Shown: positions 33,596 through 42,778 of the stretch, one piece after another
How the letters are laid out: every line of letters begins with the position of its first letter
Position numbering within the stretch: position 1 is the first letter of the stretch
NCBI GenBank assembly: GCA_021029595.1
Contig: JAJJOY010000002.1
Location: 62,001-126,000 of the forward strand
Direction of reading: 5' to 3'
DNA: 64,000 nt
From: Hominenteromicrobium mulieris
GTDB lineage: Bacteria; Bacillota; Clostridia; Oscillospirales; Acutalibacteraceae
Notes under the pieces: model-generated
What the model saw: the letters and a program-made list of their open reading frames with translations, nothing else
The model's database searches: none
Told to the model about the DNA's origin: nothing
Translations under genes and position numbers: made by a program

Positions 33596-34192
33596 TCAAG
33601 AGAGCGCCTGCCCGCATTCCGAGCAGAATTTACTGCCCGGCTTTACCGGCGCGCCGCAGCCCGGACACACCGTTTGTAGCTTTGCGCCGCAAGCGCTGCA
33701 AAACCTCGCGTTTGCGAAGATCTGCGCCCCGCACTGCGGACAGACTGCCCCCGCCGGAGCTGTCGGCGCCGCATTTACGGGTACGCCCGCCGTCCGGAAG
33801 CTCGTTGGCTCGCCCATCGTGCAGCGGTACACCACCTCAAAAATCTCGCTCGGCAGCTTTTTCTGCTTATACGCGCCGATGCCCGCCGTTACCGCCAGCG
33901 GCCACAGCAGAAAAAGCCCCACAGCGCCCGCGCCCAGCTTGTCCGCCCACTGGCCCTCGCCGAGCGTCACATTGAGCTGCGTGCCGTTTACCGTGAGCTC
34001 CACCGTCGTCGCCAGCTTCATGCCGGAAAGCGTGCGCAGCGTATCGGCCTGCGCCGCCTGAATGAGGTACCCGTTCGGTGTCGCCACGCTCTGCACCTCC
34101 ATGCTCTTTTCGCCGCGCAAAAACGTCGTCACAGCCTCCAAAACCTGCTCTGCGGTCGCTTGGTTCAGCTCAAATACTCTCGATTCTTTCAT
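33596..34192 (-). CDS. Membrane-associated double zinc-ribbon protein
   Basis: The 198-residue protein has an N-terminal alpha-beta domain (about 1-85), a hydrophobic stretch (LGAGAVGLFLLWPLAVTAGI, about 86-105), a linker, and two C-terminal zinc ribbons (CPQCG...CSACG, CPGCG...CSECG, about 151-195). I do not know its function. GGGGG precedes the ATG at 34192. It is cotranscribed with the lipoprotein gene that ends 15 bases upstream. Confidence 0.75.
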   Translation of the reverse strand: MKESRVFELNQATAEQVLEAVTTFLRGEKSMEVQSVATPNGYLIQAAQADTLRTLSGMKLATTVELTVNGTQLNVTLGEGQWADKLGAGAVGLFLLWPLAVTAGIGAYKQKKLPSEIFEVVYRCTMGEPTSFRTAGVPVNAAPTAPAGAVCPQCGAQIFANARFCSACGAKLQTVCPGCGAPVKPGSKFCSECGQALS

Positions 34193-34207
34193 GTCGTTCC
34201 CCCATTT

Positions 34208-34651
34208 CTATTTCACTTCGCGCAGCGCCTTCCAAAGCGCCGCATCATTTTCCAGTTGATAAGCGTCTTCTTCATACAGCAGGTTCCGCTGCTCAAACCG
34301 TATCATACACGTCGTGCCGTCTGTTTTCACAAACGTCAAACTCTGCTCGCTGTCCGTTGCACGCATGTCCGTTCTTTCGCCGATTTTCATCTCGCAAAGT
34401 GCGTCAAAAATCGTTTGCATCGCCGCCTTGTCCGTGATGCGGCAGAAAACGGGCGTGTCCATCGTGTAGCGATATTCCATGCAGTTCATCTCATTCACGT
34501 CAAATGTCTTTGCGAAATTCTCTGCTTCGCCGCCGCAAAACGCAAACACCTCGCCGGCTTCGCTTCTTTCCGCCGTCTTTCCTTCGCAGCCCGCAAGCAG
34601 CACGCACAAAACGACCAGCGCACACAGCAAAATAAAACCGCATCGCTTCAT
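34208..34651 (-). CDS. Small lipoprotein of unknown function
   Basis: The 147-residue product has a signal peptide with lipobox LLAGC (Cys 22) and a mature domain of about 125 residues (stretches such as MNCMEYRYTMDTPVFCRITD). The ATG at 34651 is preceded by GGGGGCGGG and places the lipobox correctly; the longer frame would not. It is the first gene of a pair with the zinc-ribbon protein. Confidence 0.75.
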   Translation of the reverse strand: MKRCGFILLCALVVLCVLLAGCEGKTAERSEAGEVFAFCGGEAENFAKTFDVNEMNCMEYRYTMDTPVFCRITDKAAMQTIFDALCEMKIGERTDMRATDSEQSLTFVKTDGTTCMIRFEQRNLLYEEDAYQLENDAALWKALREVK

Positions 34652-34727
34652 TTTCCCGCCCCCTTTTCTATCCCCTATCCTACCAAACAACCGTAACCGA
34701 AAAAAGCGTTTTCCCGGTTTGGTCATT

Positions 34728-34749
34728 GACACGCCGGAAAATGTCAAAA
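34728..34749. promoter_or_regulatory. Inverted repeat in the divergent region
   Basis: TTGACA and TGTCAA arms flank 10 bases (TTGACA-N10-TGTCAA) between the lipoprotein gene and the divergent HTH gene. It could be an operator. Confidence 0.35.
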
Positions 34750-34827
34750 CCCACTGCGTTCTCTTATGGCGGTTTCGGTCGAAGCGTGGTATAATCGCCT
34801 TAAATCAAGCATACGGAGGGAACCCGC

Positions 34828-36564
34828 ATGAAATTTTGTGACCGTCTCAATTTATATATCGAAACACTCGGCTGCTCCGCCAAAACGCTTTCCGCCGTCT
34901 CCGGCATATCGGATGCCGCCATCAGCCGCTACCGCTCCGGCGAGCGCGAACCCGGCAGGGACAGCGAACAGCTTCTGCGGCTCGCACAGGGCATCTGCGC
35001 CATCGCCGCCGAAAGCGATTATTCTCCCGGCTTTTCGGAGGGCGAAGTTCTCTGCACCCTCCGCGCTTCCCTGCACACCGAAAAATCCGATTTTGACAGC
35101 GCCGTTCAAAACCTTAAAAACCTGCTCACCGCATTCGGCATCAGCTACGCAGAGCTTTCCCGCGCCATGAATTTCGACGCATCCTACCTCTCCCGCGTCT
35201 GCTCCGGACAGAGAAAACCCGCAAACACAGAGGAATTCATCACGCAGGTCTGCCGCTATGTCACAAGGCGGTGCCTGAAAAACGACCAAAAAGAAGCCCT
35301 CTGCGCGCTCGTCGGTACATCCGCAGAGCAACCTACAAAGCCCGAGCACTACACTGCGCTCCTCATGGAGTGGCTGTGCACCGCAAAGCAGCGCGATGCC
35401 GAGTCCGTCTCCAAATTTCTCGCGCATCTCGATACCTTCGACCTCAATGAATATATCGAAGCCATTCATTTTGAGGAGATTAAGGTGCCTTCGCTCCCGT
35501 TCCGACTCCCTGCCTCGCGCAATTACTACGGCATAGAGGAAATGAAGCAGGGCGAGCTCGATTTTTTCAAGGCGACCGCGCTTTCCAAATCCGCCGCCCC
35601 CGTTTTCATGTGCAGCGATATGCCCATGGCCGATATGGCGGAAGATCTCGACTTCGGTAAAAAATGGATGTTCGGCATCGCCGTCGCGCTCCGAAAAGGA
35701 CTGCATCTCGATATAATCCACAACATAGACCGCCCGTTTGAAGAAATGATGCTCGGGTTAGAGAGCTGGATCCCCATTTACATGACGGGGCAGGTCTCGC
35801 CGTACTACTTAAAAGGCGTGCAGAACACCGTCTACTGCCACTTTCATTACGTCTCCGGCGCCGCCGCGCTCACCGGCGAGTGCATAAACGGCTTTCACGA
35901 AGACGGCCATTACCATTTCACAAACAACCGTGAAGAGGTGCAGCACAGCCGCCGCATCGCAGACCATCTGCTGCAAAAAGCGCAGCCTTTAATGGAAATT
36001 TATAAAGCCCCACAGGCCGATCTGTTCCGCGCATTCCTCAAAAACGACGCAGCCACCGTCGGCGCACGGCAAAACATTCTCTCCGCTCCGCCGCTTTATA
36101 CCATGCCGGAAGATCTGCTCGGACGCATTCTAAAGCGCAGCGGCATGTCGGCAGCAGACGCAGAAAGCATCAACGCCGCACTCAAACAGCAAACGGAAAA
36201 TATCGAGCAAATTCTCACTGTAAACACCGTCATCGACGAGCTCCCGCATGTAAGCGAAGAAGCGTTCCGGGCAAGCCCCCTCACGCTCTCGCTTTCAAAC
36301 GCATTCATCGAAAACACCGTCACGTACACCTATGAAGAATACACAGCGCACCTTAAAGCCACCAAAATATTCGCTGAACAGCACCCAAACTACACCGTCC
36401 GTTTTGCGGAGAAACCCGCGTTCCGCAATATCCAAATTCAAATCCACGAAAACGAGTGGGTCATGCTGTCCAAAAGCAAAGCCCCCGCTATTCATTTCGT
36501 CATTCGCCACAGTAAAATGCTCAGCGCCTTCCAAAACATGATCTTGCCTTACGTTGAGGATTAA
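34828..36564 (+). CDS. Large regulator with two XRE-type helix-turn-helix domains
   Basis: The 578-residue protein carries two predicted XRE-like DNA-binding regions in tandem: LSAVSGISDAAISRYRSGER (about 21-40) and LSRAMNFDASYLSRVCSGQR (about 110-129). The remaining 430 residues look like a sensor domain with no known motif (YYGIEEMKQGELDFF, HFHYVSGAAALTGECINGF). GGAGG is 8 bases before the ATG; TATAAT lies at 34790 with a poor -35. The type is common in gut Clostridia. Targets unknown. Confidence 0.75.
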   Translation: MKFCDRLNLYIETLGCSAKTLSAVSGISDAAISRYRSGEREPGRDSEQLLRLAQGICAIAAESDYSPGFSEGEVLCTLRASLHTEKSDFDSAVQNLKNLLTAFGISYAELSRAMNFDASYLSRVCSGQRKPANTEEFITQVCRYVTRRCLKNDQKEALCALVGTSAEQPTKPEHYTALLMEWLCTAKQRDAESVSKFLAHLDTFDLNEYIEAIHFEEIKVPSLPFRLPASRNYYGIEEMKQGELDFFKATALSKSAAPVFMCSDMPMADMAEDLDFGKKWMFGIAVALRKGLHLDIIHNIDRPFEEMMLGLESWIPIYMTGQVSPYYLKGVQNTVYCHFHYVSGAAALTGECINGFHEDGHYHFTNNREEVQHSRRIADHLLQKAQPLMEIYKAPQADLFRAFLKNDAATVGARQNILSAPPLYTMPEDLLGRILKRSGMSAADAESINAALKQQTENIEQILTVNTVIDELPHVSEEAFRASPLTLSLSNAFIENTVTYTYEEYTAHLKATKIFAEQHPNYTVRFAEKPAFRNIQIQIHENEWVMLSKSKAPAIHFVIRHSKMLSAFQNMILPYVED

Positions 36565-36592
36565 CCGCCACCCGCGTCAACGGTGGTTAAAA
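36562..36592 (+). terminator. Hairpin after the double-HTH gene
   Basis: TTAACC..CAC and GTGGTTAA pair around the stop codon; the T-run is weak. Confidence 0.4.
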
Positions 36593-36623
36593 GTTTTGCA
36601 ACGTTCGCGGCGCTAATCGCCGT

Positions 36624-37910
36624 TTATTGCCGAATATATTCGCAAAAATCATTCACAACACGCTCCATCATTTCGTTATTCCGGCGCGAAACCTCGGCCG
36701 CGTTTTCCGCCTGCATGTTTCCCTGCCGTATCGCTTCCTGAATGTACTCGTCCGTAAATGTAAAGCTCGTCAAAGACTGTATCAAGATCGGCGCCACCGT
36801 CTCAAATTTTCCCTCCGGCGCAATGATGCCGAAAATGTTCGCGGCACCGCGTGAAGGCGTCACGTCCACACCGTTGATTTCATAACCGCCCGCGTCTAAA
36901 ATGCTGCCCTCAAACATACCCGTGCAGGCCGCCCCTGTTTCCGATGTAAGGCTCGCTAAGATCGAAGCTTCCGAAACCGCATAGCTTGCAAGCGGCGTCG
37001 TAATGGGCGTTTCGCTCAAAACTGTCATGTTTTGAATTTTTGCAAATGCAAAACTCTGGGGCATGATGCTGTCGTAAGCGTCTTGGTAATCGTCCATCGC
37101 GTTTAAGCACCCCGCAAGCGTCGGGTCCTCCAGCACCGGCAAATATGTCAGCGGGTCATTGCTCGTGCTCATCGATTGATACTGCGCCTTCGCTTCCGCA
37201 CTCTTAAAGTACGGGCCAAGCTCACCGTAATAGAAGATCTGCACATCCGGGTCATTCGGGTCCCACGCGCGGATGGAATAGCCCGCGTATTCGCCGCCGG
37301 TCATAATCTGCCACCCCTGCGGCAGCTGCATCGTGAACACCCCGCCGTCGTAATCAACCAACGTGTACGTCGCTTCAGGTGTCGGTTCCGCCGTCGGCTC
37401 CGGGGTCACGGTCACTTCCGGCTCGGGCGTCACTTCAGGCTCCGTCTGCGCATTTGAAGCTTCGGAGGACGCTTCCGTTTTTGATTCCGCCGTCTCCTCG
37501 TCCGGGTCTATCCCCGCCGCCTCAAACACCGTGTCCGTGCCGAGCGCATCATATGTCTTGCCGCCTAATACAACACACCCGTCCTCACGCAGCGTAAAGC
37601 TCATTTTGCTGCCGCTTGCGTCCGCAAATGTAAAAATATACCGCGTGTATTTGTCGTCCGTCTTTACAACTTCGCCGAGCGTCACAGCTTTCAACGCGCC
37701 AAAAATTTCTTCCGCTTGCTTTGCGTCCCGCACCGTTTTCGGTTCCGCCGCAAAGCTTCCTTTTTCTTCGTAAATCGTCAGGCTTTCCGCCGCAAATTTT
37801 CCCGCGCCGCTCACTTGGTCAAACAGCGCGTTTTTCGCGCCGCAGCCCGCAAAATTCAAAAGCAATACAAGCGTCAGCACAGCCGCCGTCATTCGTTTCG
37901 TTCGTGTCAT
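36624..37910 (-). CDS. Lipoprotein of unknown function with Pro/Thr/Glu linker
   Basis: The 428-residue protein has lipobox FAGC (Cys 23), an N-terminal domain (about 30-125), an acidic PT/PE-rich linker (about 135-180) and a C-terminal domain (about 185-400) with LPQGWQIMTGGEYAGYSI, reminiscent of PsbP/DUF1795-like folds. GAGGAG overlaps the stop of the upstream gene. It forms an operon with the transglutaminase-like lipoprotein. Confidence 0.7.
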   Translation of the reverse strand: MTRTKRMTAAVLTLVLLLNFAGCGAKNALFDQVSGAGKFAAESLTIYEEKGSFAAEPKTVRDAKQAEEIFGALKAVTLGEVVKTDDKYTRYIFTFADASGSKMSFTLREDGCVVLGGKTYDALGTDTVFEAAGIDPDEETAESKTEASSEASNAQTEPEVTPEPEVTVTPEPTAEPTPEATYTLVDYDGGVFTMQLPQGWQIMTGGEYAGYSIRAWDPNDPDVQIFYYGELGPYFKSAEAKAQYQSMSTSNDPLTYLPVLEDPTLAGCLNAMDDYQDAYDSIMPQSFAFAKIQNMTVLSETPITTPLASYAVSEASILASLTSETGAACTGMFEGSILDAGGYEINGVDVTPSRGAANIFGIIAPEGKFETVAPILIQSLTSFTFTDEYIQEAIRQGNMQAENAAEVSRRNNEMMERVVNDFCEYIRQ

Positions 37911-37920
37911 GTTTGTCTCC

Positions 37921-39780
37921 TCAGTAGTTTAATCCCTGAATGTTCAGCACCGGCGCCAAATCGCAATCCACCACATACACCATGCCGCCGGACTGCTGCG
38001 CCTCCTGCTCCTTGTTGTACAAGTAGTTCGCCCATTCCTCCGCGCTCAGTGGCTGAATGAGCGACTGCAGCGCGTCCTGCGTCGCCGTAAACGGCAGCAT
38101 CGTCGTCTCAATGAGGAAGTATTGCCCGGAGCCGCTCCACGTTTCCACCGCTGTCTGCGCGTGTCCCGGCGTGAACACAATCATCGCGTGCATGCTTGCG
38201 GATTCCAGCACGCTCGCCATTAAAACCGCCGTTTCGATGCAAATTCCGGAGCCGTTCTCTAAAACTGCGTCGGGCATCAAAACGCGCTGGCTCGCACTGA
38301 ACGAATACGGCCCCATGTTGTAGCGTACGCCCATGCTGCTGATAGCGCTCTGTATCGCCGCCACCTGATAATACGTGATGTACGCGCCTTGGTCGGACGT
38401 AAAGCCGTACGCCGGCTGATACCCCGGCAGCATACCGTATTCCGTGCCGAAGCTTTGCTCCAGCCACGATACCGCATTACGGCGCACCTGCAAAATGCCG
38501 TCCGTTTCCGGCGTCATCCACGCCAAGATGTTGTCGTTCTGGATAATGCCGAATTCATCGCTGTAATTTTTATAATCGTATACGCTGTGCAGCTCAATGT
38601 TCTTCGTCTCCTGAATAATCGCCTCGCCCGTAATCGTGTTTTCCACACGCAGCGTCATCTGCGTGTCCTTCGTCGTTGAAAGGTCGGGCATATCGGTGAG
38701 CACCGGCGGCTTGATCATCAAATACGTCATCTCCGGCGTCAGTGTCACTTTCTGCTCATATTTCTGCGTAAAGCCCGCAATTTCCGCCGTCACCATCACG
38801 TCGGTGTAGCCCTTGTCCGTATATAAAAGCAGGTTGATCGCCGAGTCCATCGAGGGGTACAAATTCGGAAAAATCTCCTCAACGGTCGAGTAGTCCGAAA
38901 ACACGATCGGCGCCTGCGCGTCATACGCGCCAACATCTTTGCCTCCCTCGCAGGCCGCCAGAATCTCATCCGCATACGCGTCGAGGTTCTCATCGAGCAA
39001 AAACGCGGCGTGGTTATATTCGCGGCTGTATAAATCGAACATCGTTTCCTCGTGCTGCCCGGAGGTAATGCCCACGCGCGAGATAAGCTGGTTTGCGGAA
39101 TACAGTCTCAAAACGTCCGACCATGCAAGGCCCCACGAGCGCGATTCCATGTATTTCGTCATCACATCAAGGTTCGCAACGTATTTCGGCCACAGATCAT
39201 TGAGCCACTCCGGCGTGTCCAACGTACTGAGTGCCGTTTTCACATTGCCCGCCGCCTCGTAAACGGAAATGAGGTACGCCTGCTCGTCGCTGCGGTCGCC
39301 GACCGTAGCCGTTACAAGCGGCTGCAAAGCGTCATACTGCGCCGTGTAAAATGTCAGCGCCTCCTGAATGCCGCCGATCACCTCAAGTGCGTCCTCAAAG
39401 TAAGCCTTCTGCTCCGCTTCCACAGCCTTGCCCTTTTCGGTTTTCGGCGCGTCGCAACGCTCGAGGCTCTGCATCTGCTGCCGCACCGCGCCCACCGCGT
39501 CGTTAAGCGCGTTTAGTTTCTCCGTGCACAAAGTATAATACTCGTCCAGCACGTCAAAGCCCTCTGCATTCACAGAATTCTCGTACACAATGCTGCTCTG
39601 CCCGGAAAGCTCGTCCGCCGCAGCTTCCACGTCCTTTAAAATGCTCTGCGTCTCCGTCACGGCCGCCGCCACCTGCTCCAAATACGCCTTGTCCTGCTGC
39701 ACCATGCCGCATCCTGCAAACGATGTGCACAATAGCACCACCGCCAGAATAAAGCTTACCGCCCGTTTCCCATTTTTCAT
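37921..39780 (-). CDS. Transglutaminase-like lipoprotein
   Basis: The 619-residue protein has lipobox FAGC (Cys 24), a long helical region (about 25-290), a beta domain (about 300-400) and a transglutaminase-like papain-fold domain with likely Cys in SGICIETA (near 511), His in GHAQTAV (near 540) and acid in IETT (near 557). It should act outside the membrane as a protease or crosslinking enzyme. GGGGG precedes the ATG. First gene of the lipoprotein pair, with TATAAT at 39827. Confidence 0.75.
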   Translation of the reverse strand: MKNGKRAVSFILAVVLLCTSFAGCGMVQQDKAYLEQVAAAVTETQSILKDVEAAADELSGQSSIVYENSVNAEGFDVLDEYYTLCTEKLNALNDAVGAVRQQMQSLERCDAPKTEKGKAVEAEQKAYFEDALEVIGGIQEALTFYTAQYDALQPLVTATVGDRSDEQAYLISVYEAAGNVKTALSTLDTPEWLNDLWPKYVANLDVMTKYMESRSWGLAWSDVLRLYSANQLISRVGITSGQHEETMFDLYSREYNHAAFLLDENLDAYADEILAACEGGKDVGAYDAQAPIVFSDYSTVEEIFPNLYPSMDSAINLLLYTDKGYTDVMVTAEIAGFTQKYEQKVTLTPEMTYLMIKPPVLTDMPDLSTTKDTQMTLRVENTITGEAIIQETKNIELHSVYDYKNYSDEFGIIQNDNILAWMTPETDGILQVRRNAVSWLEQSFGTEYGMLPGYQPAYGFTSDQGAYITYYQVAAIQSAISSMGVRYNMGPYSFSASQRVLMPDAVLENGSGICIETAVLMASVLESASMHAMIVFTPGHAQTAVETWSGSGQYFLIETTMLPFTATQDALQSLIQPLSAEEWANYLYNKEQEAQQSGGMVYVVDCDLAPVLNIQGLNY

Positions 39781-39821
39781 ACGCGTCCCCCTTTTGCTCT
39801 ACAGAATTATCCTTTGGTTCT

Positions 39822-39851
39822 ATTATAACGAAAAGGTATGCCGCGTTTGAA
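39822..39851 (-). promoter_or_regulatory. Promoter of the transglutaminase-like operon
   Basis: On the minus strand TTCAAA, 18 bases, TATAAT. Confidence 0.45.
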
Positions 39852-39896
39852 CCCGCTTTCCCGCCCTGTCCGTGACAAACCCGGAAACGAAAAGAT

Positions 39897-39950
39897 CCTT
39901 CAAAATAGAAATAGCCGCCTGATTTCTTTTGAAAACCAAGCGGCTATGTA
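39897..39950. repeat. 54-base direct repeat, left copy (terminator-like)
   Basis: It is identical to 48841-48894. It contains arms ATAGCCGC and GCGGCTAT and a T-rich tail on the minus strand, so it can end the DUF3021 transcript. It marks the change from the GC-rich core to the accessory block. Confidence 0.85.
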
Positions 39951-40000
39951 TGTGGTTTATTCTATTGTTCAAGCAAAGCGCAGGATGCAGAGCGGTGGGA

Positions 40001-40465
40001 TCAATTCATATCGTTATTATCTTTAATGCCTTCGTTCATTTTCTTAATCTTCCTTTTCCACACAGAATACTGAGTTGCCCAAGCAGCGAGGAAGATCGCT
40101 ACGAATATGCCTACATAAGACAGAATTCCAGCGGTCGAATGGGGCATCCAGTTGGCAAAATAAGAGATGGGGAACATAATCACGCAAGCAATTGCAAAAT
40201 AAACCCCGCTTTGCTTTGCAAGACTCCACGAATCAATTTCCCAAATAACCGAAGCCATTGCAAAGCCTGTGCCCATTATTCCGCTCAGACCGGTTTGAAG
40301 GAGAACCGCATTTAATTCGCTCCCCATTTTATTCACAAGCTCCGGAGTGACCGGATAGAAGAAGCCATCCCCAATGCAGATTGAGATAATCACCGTAATG
40401 ACATATCCGATTGCAATGCCAACAGGGAAACCAATTACACCTCGTCCAATCAGTTTTTTCTTCAT
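40001..40465 (-). CDS. DUF3021 membrane protein
   Basis: The 154-residue protein has four membrane helices, the DUF3021 pattern. Such genes are nearly always next to a LytTR gene and are thought to control the regulator or a transporter. The ATG at 40465 has GAGGTG 6 bases upstream, just past the LytTR stop. Last gene of the pair. Confidence 0.85.
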   Translation of the reverse strand: MKKKLIGRGVIGFPVGIAIGYVITVIISICIGDGFFYPVTPELVNKMGSELNAVLLQTGLSGIMGTGFAMASVIWEIDSWSLAKQSGVYFAIACVIMFPISYFANWMPHSTAGILSYVGIFVAIFLAAWATQYSVWKRKIKKMNEGIKDNNDMN

Positions 40466-40475
40466 TTCTGCCACC

Positions 40476-40916
40476 TCACATTCCTAACAGTTGTTTGATT
40501 TTGGCGACGGATCGCCGTGAAACATAAGTAACCGTACCGTTTGAAAGCGTAATGCAAATTGTCCCGGCAAAGCTCAAATCAAAGCTCTTGACCTTTCTCA
40601 GATTGATAATATCCGAGTTTGATATTCGGACAAAAGTCTTGCTGTCAAGCCGTTGCTCCGCCTCGTATAGCCTCAGGCGGAGCGCATACTCGCCGTGATT
40701 TGTCTCGGCAAACACCTTACCTGATTCTGCAAAAACACGGTAGATTTCAGACGGTTCCAGAACCTCGACCACATCGTCCCTGAATCCGGCAATGACCTGC
40801 GGTTGCTCGTCTGACAGCCTTTTTATGATTGCATTGACTTCATCGGTCATTTTGTCCGTCATCACGATGATTTTTGGCTCTTTGCAATTTTCGTCTATCT
40901 TGATTTCAATTTGCAT
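40476..40916 (-). CDS. LytTR-family DNA-binding regulator
   Basis: The 146-residue protein has an N-terminal domain of about 45 residues and a LytTR DNA-binding domain (about 48-145) with EPSEIYRVFAES, FVRISNSDIINLRKV and YVSRRSVAKIKQLLG. It has no receiver domain, as is usual for LytTR-DUF3021 pairs. GAGGAGGTGA precedes the ATG. Two 9-base direct repeats 21 bases apart lie upstream, matching LytTR operators. Confidence 0.92.
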   Translation of the reverse strand: MQIEIKIDENCKEPKIIVMTDKMTDEVNAIIKRLSDEQPQVIAGFRDDVVEVLEPSEIYRVFAESGKVFAETNHGEYALRLRLYEAEQRLDSKTFVRISNSDIINLRKVKSFDLSFAGTICITLSNGTVTYVSRRSVAKIKQLLGM

Positions 40917-40941
40917 CGGTTCACCTCCTCGCTACGGTTAC

Positions 40942-40970
40942 AGTATAGGAAAATCAAGAACTGATTTCTA
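40942..40970 (-). promoter_or_regulatory. Promoter of the LytTR-DUF3021 operon
   Basis: On the minus strand a TATACT -10 box with a poor -35 (TAGAAA) at 17 bases, as expected for an activator-dependent promoter. Confidence 0.5.
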
Positions 40971-40980
40971 CCGATTCTCG

Positions 40981-41010
40981 ATAGGTGGTTGTTTTAGGAA
41001 CATAGGTGGT
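40981..41010. promoter_or_regulatory. LytTR operator: two ATAGGTGGT direct repeats
   Basis: The 9-mer occurs at 40981-40989 and 41002-41010, exactly 21 bases apart, upstream of the promoter. Spacing and orientation match known LytTR sites. Confidence 0.75.
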
Positions 41011-41059
41011 ATTTTTTACGGGAATCTCATACCGGTCTGTATGGGCGGCTGATAAGTAT

Positions 41060-41089
41060 CTGCGGTATGGGGGTCCTCCCATACCGCAG
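41060..41089. other. Perfect 12-base hairpin
   Basis: CTGCGGTATGGG and CCCATACCGCAG with a 6-base loop and no T-run. Its role is unclear; it lies between the LytTR promoter region and the 41151 gene end. Immediately right is a 3' junction element (41101-41131) shared with 48898-48928. Confidence 0.4.
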
Positions 41090-41150
41090 ACGGATCATCC
41101 TTATATTCAGTTCGGCAAACTGGAATTTATCGCAATATTTCATTCTTGGA

Positions 41151-41699
41151 TTATACTCGCTTATAGATAATTGGTTCATCATATCCAAAAGTTTTCTTTC
41201 CATTAACTTCCATGCTTTCAGATACCTCCAGACAACTATCAGAAAACTTTTCCCAAAGCTTAAATGTCATTACCGGTGAAAACTGGCTTGTACTGCCTCC
41301 TTCCCAGATTCCATCTTTCTCATGATAGAGCGCCGGAGTGAATTTTTCAGATTTTTTCAATTCAGTGTAGTCAGCATTTTTCATAGAATCATATGAAAAC
41401 GTACTTTTATCTTCTCCTTCTGGTATTTCATAAGAATGCAACACAATTCCGTCTTCTTTCTCTGTAATAAGGAAAAGATGTGGGGAAGCATGGCGTTTAC
41501 CATTTGTCTCATAGTAGCTTTCTTCAACAACAAATTTACCATTAAAATCTTTAGGAAGGTTCAAAATTTTCTCATTACAGATTGTATTAATGTGTTCTGC
41601 ATAAGGATATGTTTTCCCTTCTCTCTGCATATTATCAAACTGCTCTTTGTTATTAAAGTGTCCCGTCATCATATTAATAAAATTATCGAGCTTCATCAT
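41151..41699 (-). CDS. Hypothetical protein, distant CpcT/CpeT-like pattern
   Basis: The 182-residue AT-rich protein has no signal peptide. Its order (FINMMTGHFNNKEQFDNM, then KFVVEESYYETNG, then IVLHSYEIPEGED) resembles the CpcT/CpeT beta-barrel family, but the match is by eye only. GGAGG precedes ATG 41699. It is a single gene whose low GC differs from both neighbours, suggesting recent gain. Confidence 0.55.
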   Translation of the reverse strand: MMKLDNFINMMTGHFNNKEQFDNMQREGKTYPYAEHINTICNEKILNLPKDFNGKFVVEESYYETNGKRHASPHLFLITEKEDGIVLHSYEIPEGEDKSTFSYDSMKNADYTELKKSEKFTPALYHEKDGIWEGGSTSQFSPVMTFKLWEKFSDSCLEVSESMEVNGKKTFGYDEPIIYKRV

Positions 41700-41787
41700 G
41701 CTTTTTACCTCCAAATTCTCATTTATTGTTTTTAATCAAAAGTATTATACCACATCTTTACGAATTTTTCTATCACTTCGACTATAC

Positions 41788-42156
41788 TCACGACTTAATG
41801 ACTTCTTGAATACTTGCCGAAAAAGAAGAACTGCCATCACTTGACAGCAGTTCTTCTTCGGCTGGTATTAAATTAAGAAAAGAGTTTGCGATGATAGATT
41901 TTGAATTTGAATTCCAATATGCGGAGGCAAAGCTGCCCATCCTCCGACAGGTCGGCTGCGGCAGCGGCTCGGGCTGCGCGTTGTTGTGCGCCGCGATCGT
42001 TTCATAATACGCCTTGTGGTCGGTGGGCGTAAAAACGCCACGATGCCGGTTCTGCTTTTCAATTTCTTTTCGCAGTGCATCCTCCGGCAAAGCAAACGCC
42101 TTTTTCGCGCCGGAGAGCTTGTATACGCTGCGTAAGATAGATGCAAAGATACTCAT
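41788..42156 (-). pseudogene. Truncated alpha/beta-hydrolase-like gene
   Basis: The first 65 codons (MSIFASILRSVYKLSGAKKA, then a KKAFALPEDALRKE helix and KAYYETIAAHN) look like the start of an exported or membrane alpha/beta hydrolase. The rest of the 122-codon frame has no family pattern and its end runs through a perfect hairpin (AAGAAGAACTGC/GCAGTTCTTCTT, 41819-41858) that looks like a terminator. So the gene seems cut and fused to non-coding DNA. It may be read with the methyltransferases. Confidence 0.45.
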
Positions 42157-42168
42157 GATTTAGCCCCC

Positions 42169-42774
42169 TCATTTCCACGCCGTAATGCAGAGCCAGCTTT
42201 TCTTTTTGTGTATCTGCACATCGTAAAAGCCCGCCTGCTCCAGATACGCCTTTAATTCAATTTCTTTATAGATGGTCATGCCGCCGATGATCTCCGTCCA
42301 CTTCTTGTCCTTGTCCGTATCGCCGTTGCTTTCGTTGCAGATGAGCAATGTCCCGCCGGGCTTCAGCACCCGGTAAACCTCCCGGAAGCACTGCGGCAGA
42401 TCGGGCCAGAAATAGACGGTTTCAAAGGCCGTTACCGCATCGAACCAGTCGCCTGCAAAGATCATATCCGCCACGCTGCCTTGCAGAACGGTGCAGCGGC
42501 CCTCCGCGATGGCGGCCTCGTTAACCTTTTTGGATTTCTCCACACTGACGGGGGAATAGTCAATGCCCTTGACAATACCCTCCGGGCATTTTTTCAGAAG
42601 TCTCTTGATGTTCGCCCCACCGCCGCAACCGCAGTCCAGCGTCTTGGCGTCCGGCGCAAGCTCTAAAAATTGAAGTCCCCACCGGGCCACAGGACTGTGC
42701 CCCAGGTTCATCATGGCGACCATGATTTTCCCGCCAAGCCCCACAGGCTTTCTGGTGTTCTCAAAAAATGACAT
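42169..42774 (-). CDS. Class I SAM-dependent methyltransferase
   Basis: The 201-residue enzyme has motif I LDCGCGGGANIK (about 46-57), acidic motif II GIDYSP and post-motif FWPDLPQCFREVYRVLKPGG. It resembles UbiE/Coq5-like small-molecule methyltransferases. GGAGG is 9 bases before the ATG, which is 4 bases after the upstream methyltransferase stop. Likely cotranscribed with it under the TetR at 43504. Substrate unknown. Confidence 0.88.
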   Translation of the reverse strand: MSFFENTRKPVGLGGKIMVAMMNLGHSPVARWGLQFLELAPDAKTLDCGCGGGANIKRLLKKCPEGIVKGIDYSPVSVEKSKKVNEAAIAEGRCTVLQGSVADMIFAGDWFDAVTAFETVYFWPDLPQCFREVYRVLKPGGTLLICNESNGDTDKDKKWTEIIGGMTIYKEIELKAYLEQAGFYDVQIHKKKSWLCITAWK

Positions 42775-42778
42775 CTTA

